From: Zygnema cylindricum
Taxonomy: Eukaryota > Streptophyta > Zygnematophyceae > Zygnematales > Zygnemataceae
DNA length: 64,000 nt
Assembly (NCBI GenBank): GCA_037447655.1
Contig: JBBHKE010001049.1
Span: 1 to 64,000 of the forward strand
Reading direction: 5' to 3'
Position numbers and translations under genes: made by a program. The notes below the pieces were generated by a model. That model worked only from the letters and a program-made list of their open reading frames with translations, made no database searches and had not been told where the DNA came from. Positions 44,183 through 56,429 of the stretch are shown in pieces. Every line of letters starts with the position of its first letter. Position 1 is the stretch's first letter.

Positions 44183-46320
44183 GTCAAATGAGCTATTGAT
44201 TGGTGAAATAAGTTATTAAATTATTCTGTTTTTCAGTTTCTTATTTGCCTTATATTTTTCGTTCCCATGTACTCCGATGGTTTAACAACGTGCTTTCTTA
44301 ATAAAGTCTCATTTTTATTGTATATCAAAATTACCAAATCTAGAACGAACCCAAATAAGTAGAAATGAGTCTCAAATCGTACAAATATCCTATTAATCAG
44401 GAAGAAGATGCGACAAATTGCTACATAAAGAATGGTACCCACAACAATCTACAGATGGGCGATTCTTGGGCGATGGGCGCTTCTCGGGAGATGTATAGAT
44501 CTACATTGCCACAATTTTCCATTATTATACCGGTTGATTCACCGATAGTGAAGAAAATAAAACCAATTGCACATAGCATTGGTGTTTGAAGCTCAATAAA
44601 ACCTCCCAAACAAAAAAAAATCATCCCAAATGGTTAAAGGATAGTCATGATAGTTATTGTGAATCAAGCACGTGGTGATTCTCTACTTTTACTATACGAT
44701 GTGGTGTTATTGATCCACATCGCACAACGGTGCAGTGTGGGACTAACGCAACAATCTATAACACCCCTCCGACAACGATGTGTCGATCCTTACCTAATAC
44801 AAGTCCTCCAATCACCCTAATGAGTATGGACAAAATAGAAACTCTAAAGAGCTATATGCGAATTTGTTAAGAAAAATTGTGATCAATGATCGCTTGATTT
44901 TCCGTGCTAGTCTATTTTTGTTTGCTCAAGTCTGTATGTCGATACCACCACACTGTTTCATTCATACATGGTGCAAGGTACTGTGTTGTCAATCGTTGGT
45001 TTTTGTGTTTGTACCCTACATTTAGAGTTAGGCTTTTTATGTGGCTTAGAAGAGAGTGAGTGAGTGGTGTGAACTTTGTGAGACTTGTGAGAGTAACAAA
45101 TATCTTTAGCCTCGTATATGTGTATGAAGCTGGGCCATTTTAGGTTTATGGTGATGATATGTGCGTATTTTTTGTAATGTGTTATTGTTCGCCCAAGATT
45201 TAGGAGTTGCTCGACAAAGATGTTTAATCGCTTCACCGCATCATCAATCGGCTAGGTGCTCCAAAATTTAAAACGAGTAAACTTTTTCAAAACATATTAC
45301 CTTATGTCTTATATAGCTTTCTCATGTTGGTTTTCTAAAGCTTATGAACACACATAGATAGTGCCCTAAGCCTAAAAATGATCATGAACTAAATTAACAT
45401 TATCGTTGTCCTCATGGGAACTTTTTCATACAACATGAATTAAATGGCTTTTATTAAGAATCTCTAGTTTCTCAAAAGGGCAAAATACATTAGGGTTCGG
45501 TGATATTTTATGAGAGATTTTATGAAAGACATACGTTGAGTTTGTGGTAATTTGTGTCATAAAATTATGACAATCAAATGAGGAATCTTACGTTGTTTTG
45601 TGTCTCTACATATTGGCGGATTGTTCGAGTTTGTTCAATTGTATCCGTTCGCTTTTTGTGTGTCGACTCGTTGGCACTTGTTTTTCCATACGTGGTACAA
45701 TGTATGGTGTCGTCGGTCGTCGTTTTTTGTGTTTGTCCTTCACGGTTAGTGTTGGGCCTTTTTTTAGCCTTGGTAGTTAGTAGAGGTTTCTAAATTTTGT
45801 GAAAGTGAGAGAACTTTTGGATCGATAAAAATAATTATCCACAAAATTAATATTCACAAAAAAAATTACACAACGGAAGCATTTACAAAAAAGGAAATTA
45901 TGTAGTATGGCCGAAGCTTTTTTTACATCAACTCTTTCCTCTCTCTCCTTTATATTATCTAAATGATCACTATACCTCAATACTTATATCTTCCGAATGG
46001 ATCACCAAGGATCCTTAACACCTATAAATTGATCACAAAAGGTAATCTCTCTCTTGATTGATCACAATGAATGTTTATCTCTCTTAATCGATCATAAAGG
46101 GCGTACATCTCTACTCAATTGATCCAAAGCTAAGACAAGGATTAAAATCTTCAGTTGAACCAGGTTGCCTAAATAACCTTTCTAATAGTCTTCCAGGTTG
46201 CCTAAATAACCTTTCTAATATCCTTTCTAACTAGCTTGCAGTGTTTTTGAAGTAGAATAATTAGGCGACAAACTATTATCGTTCCTTTGTTGAATGCACC
46301 TGACAAATAAACCTTAGGGA
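44183..46320. other. Intergenic, no gene recognised
   Basis: No coding or repeat structure I can support beyond short duplications, such as CCAGGTTGCCTAAATAACCTTTCTAAT occurring twice around 46165-46220. Composition becomes AT-richer towards the right. Confidence 0.5.
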
Positions 46321-46856
46321 AGGAAAGAGAACACGCTTTATTCATTCACAAACGAAACTCCAAAAAGGAAGCTTCCACGTGCGTTGTTCACGCACGAAAC
46401 GAAACACAAACATATGAAATCAAATATGACGCGAAACGATATCGTACGTTTTAGCGTCAATACTCTAAAGGTACAAAATCCAAACGTACACAAAATTTGT
46501 ACTCGCGAATCGAAGCCGAACGCTCCAAACGCCAACCTCGATATACCCTTGACGTCCAAAACATACCGTAACAAAATCACCAGTGTGAAGTACTCGCACA
46601 AAATATCTCATTACGAATACATATCTAGACACCCATTGAAAAAAGTGGATATACCTTTCGATACGCCGAATCGTCACTCCACGCGATTCAACTATGTAAC
46701 TAACAATTTCCCTTACATTGGTAGCATTGCCTATACTCGTCAAAACAACATTCCACGTGATTTCTTCCAATTTAAAGATTTACGTAGTAATGTAACAAAA
46801 ACTCTAAACCCGAATATATGTGCATTGAGAAAAAAAAACTTGGTTATATGCTAATT
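46321..46856. mobile_element. Element fragment related to 14.6-14.87 kb
   Basis: A stretch including ATGACGCGAAACGATATCGT and nearby CACGTG..GTTCACGCAC resembles the reverse complement of about 14660-14800. A 156-codon frame spans it but has no recognisable domain. Shared, diverged, opposite-strand copies suggest a dispersed element rather than a gene. Confidence 0.45.
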
Positions 46857-47010
46857 ACCAAAGACTTTCTATTGATTTTTGTTTTTCCTTTTGCTTGTGC
46901 ATAGTGCACCGTGTGTAGAAGCAGGACCCTATAAAAAACCCCGAACCTATGACTTTAAACCTTAAAACTAGAAACTTATTATTTTGAACCATAAACTTGA
47001 AGAGGAACAA
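46750..47010. repeat. Direct repeat, left copy (partner at 49961-50215)
   Basis: Shared words in order: TAGTAATGTAACAA, AATATATGTG, GACTTTCTATTGATTTTT, GTGCACCGTGTGTA, CCCTATAAAAAACC, ACTTTAAACCTTAA, CTTGA.GAGGAACAAGA. A third, partial copy is near 58422-58485. Spacing of 3.2 kb and the CTATAAAA word recall LTRs, but no gag-pol frame lies between the copies. Confidence 0.75.
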
Positions 47011-47334
47011 GAAGAAAAAAATGAGGAATGATGAAATGGATGTCTCCTTTTATTGCCTTATTAAAGTTATATATCTTATTATATTAAGTAAAAATTATTT
47101 TTGTAATTTAGTTTTGTATTCATAAAATATGTTTAATGAGAATGGATCATATCACCAAAACATAAAATAAAATTAAAAGAAAAGAAAAGAACAAAAAAAC
47201 TTCATTAAAAACGAAAAAATTAAAAATAAAATATTATATATACATTAAAATGAATAAAAACCCATGAAAAGAAAAAACAAACAAACGAATAGAAAAAGTA
47301 TTTTATATATATATTTATATATATTTTAATTTTT

Positions 47335-47338
<4 letters not shown>

Positions 47339-47378
<40 letters not shown>
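47339..47378. repeat. (TA)n microsatellite
   Basis: About nineteen TA units. Comparable tracts lie at 55774-55803 and 59367-59405 within the same AT-rich block. Confidence 0.9.
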
Positions 47379-47379
<1 letters not shown>

Positions 47380-47600
47380 CCTTAATGATATGGAGACATT
47401 AAGATTTTTTGTTATTTCGGTTGTCATCGAAATTTGCCTATGTTCGATCCACCACATGCATAAGGCCGATGTATATGAACTACATCGCCACCATATGTAG
47501 ATATGTGCCCAATAGATATATTGATTGTCTTCAAAGAGAAGTATCATTAAGGGCGCGCTCGTAAATAGTTTTTTTTGTGGTAGACGCAACAATTGTAAAA

Positions 47601-48103
47601 ATCGAGGCCATCACAAAAAAGTAACAAGAAACACCCAAGTTGTTGTCGCAAACACAAAAGATTTGACAAACTTTTAAATGTCATAAAAACTACATTTCAT
47701 TGGCCTATCCCATAGGGTGCCCATTTTCGAATGAAAATGGTTTATTTATTGAGAAACTATGATGAGAGGCGCTTTAATTGAAAAGCACATTTTGGGGATA
47801 GTATCGCGGTATCTAACGTGTTTTACACTGAGCATTGGAGCTCCACCAGGAAAATGGAGGCCATCACAAAAATGTAAGGAGAAAAAACCAAATTCTTCTC
47901 GTTAACACAACAACTTCGACGCACTTTTGAATGTCATCAAAACTACATTTCATGGGCCCACCCTTTAGGGTGCCCATTTTCGAAGGAAAGTGGTTTATTT
48001 ATTCATAAACTACGATGAAAGGTGTTTTAATTCAAAAGCACCTTCGGGGGATAGTATCGTGGTATATGAGGTGTCTTGCACAGAGCATTGGAGCTCCACC
48101 CTG
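47601..48103. repeat. Tandem duplication, ~253-bp unit, two copies
   Basis: Units 47601-47853 and 47854-48103 share GAGGCCATCACAAAAA, TAGGGTGCCCATTTTCGAA, GGTTTATTTATT, GGGGATAGTATCG and GAGCATTGGAGCTCCACC in order, at roughly 85 percent by eye. The copies are head to tail and encode nothing recognised. Confidence 0.88.
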
Positions 48104-49960
48104 TTTCGGAGGAGCTCCTCAATTTCCAAGAGCATCGGGAGAGGAGTGTCTAGAGCCTCAGCGAAAGCTGAAAGCTGAGAACGATAGAGAAATCATCCCC
48201 ATGGATAGAGAGAAAGAAAAAGAGAAATCTATACTTGTGGCAGTTGGAGCAGCCACACCTTTGACACCACACCCATGACAACAGGAGTAGGAACGATACC
48301 AGATGTATATAAAACAAAGAAGAACGACCAAGAGTTTTGGCACTTCAAAAATGAGGTGGCCAAATACAAAGAAGAACGACGAAGAGGTTTAGCACTTCAA
48401 AAATGAGGTGGCCAAATATGTCATTTTGAGAAATCTTATTGAAGTAAATGCTCTCCCTCTCCTCTATCTAACTAAGTCTGCTGAAGTTTGTGATTCACTA
48501 TTGAATCAATATAGGAGTGGACTAATTCAACAACAACATAAAAATTTGCCAATTTATGTTGGTGTTTGACAAAGCGTTTGCCAAAGTTTTTTTGCCTGAG
48601 AACCTGGTATGCCCGTACATGGTACGTAAATGCATATTTAAGCTAAAATTTGTCGATGTGAAAATCACTAACTCTTTTCAATATGCGATCTTACCTTACA
48701 AGGTACCACTCAATTTTGAACACGTGTATTACAAGCTCTACGTGATATGTTGGATGTATGAACATAGGCCTAAGCCAATAGTTAAGATATGTTGTGTGAA
48801 ATTGAATTTGATTTCCACTAATTTATTAGTGGGAACACCGTATAAAGTGCATATATTATCACTTAGGTTAGGGGTCAACTGGAGAACACGTGACCATTAT
48901 CCCAATTACACGACGATCAACTCCTACTAACCGTAGACCATTGTTTGTCCATACGTAGTGTTTAGGGATTTCTGAATACAAAAGCAAACTTGCATTCTCA
49001 TTAATTACACATTAGTCTAATTATTGTGTGCGTTTCGTAAACGAATCACGTTCTATAACTTGCGACGGATTATCTGTTGTATGCAACATAACCGATTGTC
49101 GACGTGGTAAATGCACAAGAACCTTTTCCACTGTGTGAGACTTAGCTTGCATTGTAACTTAAATAATCACCCACAGGATTCCAACGCAGATACGCACTGT
49201 GCGTACAAGTATTGTTGTATTTTATCACTCGGTTTGTTGTTTCCTTTTTGTACAATGGCGCGATCATACCCTTTATACACATACTTCTATAAATATTATA
49301 CAGATGAAATTATTGAGCACACCTTCATGTTTATATGACAATTGTTCTTTTGTGAAAACCAAGGGTTGTACGGTACCACGAATCGATTATCAAGAGTTTT
49401 TCTATTTTTCATAATGAAATAATGATGGATCCAAAATGATAAAAAAAATGATGTCTAAATAAAAGATTTCGCCCTTTATTACACCCTTCACATCCGTTAA
49501 TTTTCTCATTCGATGCCAAATGTAATCCCCTCACACTCATATTTTTCATCATTCGACGTAGAATCTCTTCGGATGTGTGACACATTCGGTGGTGCCACGA
49601 AGTTAGATCGATGTCTCATTTTACTACATCCCTATTTTTAATCATTCGACATAGGCTCTTTTCGGATGGGTGACGTATTCGGTGGTGCCACAAAGTTAGA
49701 AAGCTATTTAATTCTGAAATTTGCAAAACAATGCCGTCAAAAAATAAGGGGGGTTTCAGCCGACACCATAGTAGGCGGCTATGCATCGAATTCGTCAATT
49801 ATCCTTTTCCAATTTGTACGCTATCAGATCGTAAATTTTTGTAATAAAATCGCCAAACGCATGTACGCTGCTTCTCGCAAGCTGAATTAGTGGGAAACTC
49901 AACAGATTCACTTGACTGTCAAATATGTACAAAACGTTAATTAATTAATAAAAAAACACT

Positions 49961-50215
49961 GTGGTTGATTTTTTCAAATCTGACAATTTATGTAGTAATG
50001 TAACAATAACTTTAAAAGCGAATATATGTGTATTGATATATGTTTTTTTTTTAGTTTTATGCTAATTATGAAGGACTTTCTATTGATTTTTTTTTTTTTT
50101 TTTTACTCCAGTAAAGTGCACCGTGTGTAAAAACACGACCCTATAAAAAACCTTTTCTAACTTTAAACCTTAAGCCTAAAAGCTTACTATTTTAAACCAT
50201 AAACTTGATGAGGAA
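49961..50215. repeat. Direct repeat, right copy (partner at 46750-47010)
   Basis: Same order of words as the left copy, with a longer T-run in the middle and more A/T substitutions. It marks the right limit of a 3.2-kb repeat-bounded interval. Confidence 0.75.
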
Positions 50216-51780
50216 CAAGACGAAAGAAAAAAAAAGATGATGTGAATGATGAAGATATTTATGTAAATTGTGTGACACTTTAAGAAGTAAATAAAATTGT
50301 AACAGAAAAAAAAATGATAAAATATGGGAGTTTGGAGGGAAAAAAATTATGCGATGGTTTAAGATTTTGAAAGTTAATTTCATCCGATAAGTAAAAAATT
50401 AACTAGATAAATATGTTATGGTTTAAGATTTTAGGAATTAACTTAATTTGAGAAGTAAAAATATAACTAGAGAAAAACCTTTTGTACTTTTTAAAAAGTT
50501 TTTGTGTTTCAAAAAAAAAACATAAAAAATTAGTGCAATTTTTGTTATCTTAGTTTTTTCTACTATTTTGTGTATTATGTTTTTTACTCATATATTTAAA
50601 ATTTGATTGCTGTTTTTTTTTAAACTTGATGAAGTTATTTCTTTATATAATTGTAAATGTTTAAATTAAATATCATTAAATACTAAATATTAACAATATA
50701 AAATCAATTATTGTTTTAGTTATCTTTTAGTATGACATCACCTAGACGTGTTATATTATATTTTAAATTTATATAGATTTTATATATAATTTTTTTTTTT
50801 TTTTTTTATGAAATATTAAATATTAACCTAAAATATCAAAAAAATAATAATCAATTTTATATGTTTAACATTTAATATTTAATAATAATTATTACATATT
50901 ATGAATTCTTTGTTTTTATGTGCATCGACATTCTGATTTGTGTAGGTTTCGCTGTTTTTGTGTGTCATTCACTTTTTTTACTGATGATGTAGTGTTTGTA
51001 TTCTTTGTTTTTGCATGTAACTATTTTTTTCAATTTTTTATTTTATTTGATTTTCATTTCAACTTTTTTTTTGTTTTTTTTTACTTTTCATTATAGCTCT
51101 GTTGCTTATCAATTATCCAATAATTATTCACTAATTTTATATCTTTTTGTCAAATGTTTTTCAATTATTCAATAATCATTCACTAATTTTATATCTCTCA
51201 ATCAAATCAAAACCTCATTTATTAATTTAACTTCATGTAAATGTCATTTATATTTATATATATGTTTTTTTTTGTATTTTTTTTATATTTGATTTTATCT
51301 TATTTTTTTTTATTTTTTTATGTATTTTTCATTGTTTTTTTTCTAATATTTACTCAATTAATATTATTTAAAGAACCATTTAAAAAAAAAAACAATTTTT
51401 TTTCTTTATTTTATTGTTTTTATTTTTATTTAATTATTTAATCAATTAATATTATTTAAATAACAATATAAAAGAAAATTACAAAAAATTTAGGACATTT
51501 ATTTTATTTTTCTTGTTCAAAATTTAATGTTTTAAACTCAAAATATGTTTATATAAGAAAAATAGAAGTAACAAAAACGAAAAAATAAAAATTAGTAAAA
51601 TATATGTAATGTTAAACTACAAATCCAAATTAGATTTAAAATAATTTTTTAATATATAAATAATATAAATATATATACAATAATAAAAAAACAATAAATT
51701 CAATTAAAAATATATATATATATGTGTAATGTTAAAAATTAGATTTGAAAATTGGTTAAATAAATATAAGACCCACTTAG
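50216..51780. other. Very AT-rich, no gene
   Basis: Almost only A and T runs, with T-homopolymers up to about 20 bases. Open frames read as Phe/Leu/Ile strings and are compositional. Nothing else is seen. Confidence 0.7.
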
Positions 51781-51814
51781 CCCCAAATATCATACAGTTT
51801 AAAAATTATGGTGC

Positions 51815-52080
51815 TTGGAAAACACACACCTGGAAAACATGGTGCTTGGAAAACACACACCTGGAAAATATCGACAACAACATCACAGGGCTCTAGATTA
51901 TTACAACAAAAAATGAGCCATAAAAAAATCTGGGAGTATGGACAACCCATGAGGAGCATGTCGGCTCTACATTAACACAACAAAAAATGAGCCATAAAAA
52001 AATATAGATTAATACAATAAAAAATGAGCCATAAAAAAATCTGGGAGTATAGACAACCCACAAAGAGCACGTCACAGAGA
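51815..52080. repeat. Short tandem and interspersed repeats
   Basis: GGTGCTTGGAAAACACACAC occurs twice at 51810-51865. The motif AAAAAATGAGCCATAAAAAA with CTGGGAGTAT.GACAACCCA follows in three partial copies up to 52080. CATTCCCATTGA-TTCA-AGT is duplicated again at 52137-52225. Confidence 0.8.
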
Positions 52081-52496
52081 GCTTTCTATGATGTGTGTTT
52101 CTTCCTCGGCCTCCACCATATAGAGACATGAGTCTTCATTCCCATTGATTTCAGAGTTAGCACTTGTAAGCATAAAAAAAATGTTGAGAGTCTTCATTCC
52201 CATTGACTTCAAAGTCAGCACCTGGCATAAAAAAACTGTAAACAGTCAATGCATATCCAACATTGAGTGCTTCTTCCCTCCACCTTTTTGAAACATCATA
52301 TATTTGACTGTAATCCTCAAGCTCTGAAACCAGCACAGATGATCGCAAACTCTTGTACCTGTTGAGATTTGAAATCTTTAATTAGTAAATAGAGTAGACT
52401 TAGAATAGTTTCTAAAAAGTGGTATATAATACTTACTTTTATTAGTGTTACAGTAGGCAAAGTACAATAGAGTGTATTATACCTCTGCAGGTTTTA

Positions 52497-52604
52497 CGGA
52501 GTGACGTCGACACGTGTCACGCAGCAGGCAATTGGAATCGCCAGATAAGACGGAGTGACGTCGACACGTGTCACGCAGCAGGCAATTGGAATCGCCAGAT
52601 AAGA
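52497..52604. repeat. Perfect 54-bp tandem duplication with G-box-like core
   Basis: Two identical units, 52497-52550 and 52551-52604, each containing GACGTCGACACGTGTC. This includes ACGTC and CACGTG words recognised by plant bZIP/bHLH factors. Identity of the copies implies a recent event. Confidence 0.95.
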
Positions 52605-52778
52605 CGGACGAAATCTGATCTGGATATCTCGGAAAATATATGGTTCGACTATTTTTGGAGTCGTACAGATATTTTGGAATTATATGGTACGGAATATTTT
52701 ATGATCATTAAATATAAACGTCTGGATATTTCGGAAGTGAATTATGATTATTGATTTTGAGAGACGTCGACGGACGCC

Positions 52779-52875
52779 ATTCACGTGGGACCGTAAGTGA
52801 CGAGGCGAGATTTACGTGAGACCACAGAGTGACGAGGCATGATTCACGTGGGACCATAAGTGACGAAGCACTCAG
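52779..52875. repeat. 31-32-bp tandem repeat, three copies
   Basis: TCACGTGGGACCGTAAGTGA, TACGTGAGACCACAGAGTGA and TCACGTGGGACCATAAGTGA are spaced by 32 and 31 bases, each followed by CGA(G/A)GC. The CACGTGG core again resembles a G-box. Confidence 0.88.
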
Positions 52876-53498
52876 GTGCTTCGTACTACACGACCACATT
52901 CGGCTGGACTTTAGCGGCTACCGCTGACTAAGCATTTGGAACGTTTTGTGTACGATTAGAACGTTTTGTGTACGGTTCAATGTCTGTAAATATCTGAATA
53001 ACATTAGTTTGTATTTTAGTGTGATAAAAAATAGTGTTCCATTAATCAGGTTTTTAGAAAATAATAATTAGGGTTTTGAGGTACAATGACATACAGGTAG
53101 GATGCTTCGTCGTTAGTCAGGATAATAACCGTAGTAACGGTTACCCAAATTAGTGTAGATCAATAGATAGACAATATGAGTATATAACTTAGGACTTAGC
53201 CAATTTTGTAGTATCTAGTTTTGGGAATATGATTTTCTTAGGGCAGTTTTTGGGAAACTTCCAGACATCATATCTTATGGTTTACTAGGTCATTTGGGCT
53301 GCAATTTTGGGAATTGTCATTTTCCTGTATTTTGTATCATTGTGGCGAATTTGAAGCATATTGGCTTTCTAGGTCATATTTTGTGTCAGTTCTAAGTTGG
53401 CTGTTGAGTAGGTACTTTGATAGTTTCTGCTGTTTTTCATGTCTACTTCCACTACTACCGCTGGTTCTCCGCCTGCAACGGTGGTTGTAGAACAACAA

Positions 53499-53795
53499 TG
53501 CCAACACAGATGTTGTAGGATCCCAAAGAGGGACTGTGGCTTCTCCCCTCCACTCTTTTGAAACATCACATATTTGACTGCAATCCTCAAGCTCTGAAAC
53601 CAGCACAGATGATCGCAAGCTCTGGTGCCAACACAGTTGTTGTAGGATCCCAAAGAGGGACTGTGCCTTCTTCCCTCCACTCTTTTGAAACATCACATAT
53701 TTGACTGCAATCCTCAAGCTCTGAAACCAGCACGGATGATCACAAGCTCTGGTGCCAACACAGATGTTGTAGGATCCCAAAGAGGGAATGTGCTT
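53499..53795. repeat. 127-bp tandem repeat, 2.3 copies
   Basis: Copies start at 53499, 53626 and 53753 (partial), each TGCCAACACAG.TGTTGTAGG... A diverged piece of the same unit is at 52268-52365. Because 127 is not a multiple of three, the repeat is read in different frames on the minus strand, giving a 169-codon open frame that is not evidence of a gene. Confidence 0.92.
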
Positions 53796-54623
53796 AGGGG
53801 CACATCTACACGACACCGAATAAACACCATCCATTCGGGTCAACAAAATCTTTGTTAAGTGTGGTTATCAACATGATAAACAGACTGTTCAAATTGTCAC
53901 TCCAAGGTAAGTATATTCCACACTACCTGATCAACAGATCCATATTGACAAACACGGCACAAAACACACACAACAACTGGAAGTAATTTTGTTCTAACGA
54001 CCACGAGAGACTGCAGATTAACATCAAAGATAGTCAAGCATTTAAGTTGTACATTACCAATATACATCAACGAGACATTTTTATCCTTTATAAGCGACGG
54101 ACTAAAAATGAGCAAACACATCAAAGCTAGCATTTTCATAACATGAATCACAAAGTTGAAACTGCTTTTTAGGTGCACCACTTTGACTCTTTTTTATATA
54201 TATTCTCCTACCTTTTGCTAAAGCCAAGAGGATTAATATTCCATCCAAAGAAAAAACCATTGCACGAAAGCAAAAGCCAAAGTAAATTCTGATAAAATCT
54301 TTATACAAGGAAAGGTTAACTCTGAGTGCAGTTGATTGATTTGCAAATATTGACCTGCCAATTTTTTAGTACTGCTCATACCCATTTAACAATAATTAAA
54401 AATGATGTTGTACAAGAATTAGTTGTTTAACAACAATTCACATTTAAACCATTATTCTTTCTCCCACTTACCCCGAGGCTTGGGGATTACCAAAAAAATA
54501 GTCACAACACCTGACAAACTGGCAGTCTTGAGATTGACATCTAATGGAGAAGGTTCAATTTTTAGTGCTTCACGTATATTCAAACACTAAAAGAAAACCG
54601 CACATTGAGAAATTGTCAATAGA

Positions 54624-54625
<2 letters not shown>

Positions 54626-54667
<42 letters not shown>

Positions 54668-54670
54668 AAA
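54626..54670. repeat. (GA)n microsatellite
   Basis: About seventeen GA units with short imperfect flanks. Confidence 0.9.
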
Positions 54671-55770
54671 TTGAAACTGAAATATCAAAACTGACATTGA
54701 AGCCAAAGTGGATACCGAATCAAGAACTAGAACTGAAAATTGGAGCTGACACTGAAAACGGGAAAATAGAAAACTCACCAATCTCTACAATACCGTAAAG
54801 CATGTTTTTTCCAAAAAAAGTAGTCCCTCTAATAGCTGAGTCCATGCAATCTGACTCTACAGGTGGCTTATTGGTTTCCTAAGGCTCAACCATATTCTTC
54901 TCTCGCCTACTTGTCTTTTGTCCTCCCAATGTTCGACCATACTCTTATCTAGCGTGCCTTTTTTTTGTCTTTCAGTTTTTGTAAAGGTAGCCACCTTGGT
55001 GTTGTAATTTTGAGTTTCGTCTTTTTTGAAACTCCACGAGATTGCAGGAAGGAGGCATCTAAAACTACAATTTTGACAGATTGCAATGCTTTTCCAAACG
55101 TATTCGCTTGAGATTGTGATAGGCTCGTCACCGCCTCCTCTTTCTCCTTTCCCATTCCTGTGTTAATGGTTACTTCGTTATTTTTTCTCTTTCAAGCCCT
55201 AAGATCTTTAATTCGATTGTATAATATTTCATTCCCTCAGTTAAATTTGTCTTTTCGGGCTGTAGTTTACTCAAAAATAACTCCCCCTCTCCCTCCTTCT
55301 CCATAAACAACGGTTGACCAGAGGTCAGGGAGGTTATTCAGACCCTAACTACCACCCTTTGAGTGTGTGTGAACAAAAAAAAAATCTCCGTGCCTTTCCA
55401 CTTTTCTTGTGAAAACCGATTACACCCTAGCAAAATTCAGCACATCGACGTCACGCAAGAATGATATTAGGTTTTACAGTTCTCTAATTATTTACACATG
55501 ATTTTTTTTCGATTATCATTGTTTCTCTCGTGTATCATTTTTTTTTTTGTTTTTCCCACTCTCTCTTTCAAAAAAAAACTTTTGTTTGTCTGAGTTTAAT
55601 TTTGTTTTTTTTTTTTGCAATTTTTTTTCTTATTAGTTTTTCAATGTTTTTGACTTAGTAATTTTTTATTTTTTATTTTTGTTTTTTGTATTTTAAACAT
55701 TTTTTTTTCATATCATGAAAGATATAGATAATGCTTCTTTAGAATTATCACAAACAAAACTATTTTCTTA

Positions 55771-55773
<3 letters not shown>

Positions 55774-55809
<36 letters not shown>

Positions 55810-55858
55810 TATAATTATAATTATATAATTATATAATTTTATATATATATATATATAT
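55774..55858. repeat. TA microsatellites around a short A/T palindrome
   Basis: (TA)n at 55774-55803, then TTATATAATTATAA-type alternation, then (TA)n to 55858. The stretch is self-complementary and would form a cruciform. Confidence 0.85.
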
Positions 55859-55954
55859 ACATAATTATTAAATAAAATAATAGGAATCGACAAAATAGAA
55901 TGATGAATATTGACATTTGTGAAATATAATTCAGCTATGAATAGAGACCGTTAG

Positions 55955-56115
55955 TAGAATGATATCTATATTCCGTAGAATTGACCACAATAGTCCGCAA
56001 TCACAACTTAAAAAACATATAAAATCCTCGTAGAGAATGATATCTATATTCTGTAGAATTGACCACAATAGTCTGCAATCACAACACAAACAACATATAA
56101 AATTCTTGTAGAGTC
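55955..56115. repeat. ~80-bp tandem duplication
   Basis: AGAATGATATCTATATTC.GT followed by AGAATTGACCACAATAGTC.. occurs twice, the second starting about 56034. Related single pieces (GATCGATATCTATAT) appear at 61928 and 62111, so the unit is dispersed in this AT-rich block. Confidence 0.85.
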
Positions 56116-56124
56116 TTTGCAGTG

Positions 56125-56425
56125 AAACAATAATTTCCGATTCAGTTGGTCGTAATTTTTAAGTTTCTGCTCTAAATACATATTTTCGCACGGAAAACTT
56201 TCGATGGCTATGGCGATAAGGATGTTAATTTTGACGCTTCATTTTTTTAGAAGAAATGTCATAGCGAGAAGCTGGTTGTAATTTCTGAATTAGTTGGTCG
56301 TATTTTTTAAGTTTTCGCACTAAAAACATATTTTCGCACGAAAAACTCTCCATGCCTATGGCGATAAAGATGTTAATTTTGACGTTTTTTTTCTTAAAAG
56401 AGGAAGTCATGGCGAGAAGCTCGCT
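56125..56425. repeat. ~145-bp tandem duplication
   Basis: Two copies of a unit with AGTTGGTCGTA.TTTTTAAGT, ATTTTCGCACG.AAAAC, ATGGCGATAA.GATGTTAATT and CGAGAAGCT. Right copy starts near 56290. Confidence 0.82.
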
Positions 56426-56429
56426 CTAG

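Noticed and set aside
46384-46854. 156-codon frame
   Set aside because: No recognised domain, highly Asn/Lys/Thr-rich, and the DNA matches an opposite-strand repeat at 14.6-14.87 kb; treated as an element fragment.
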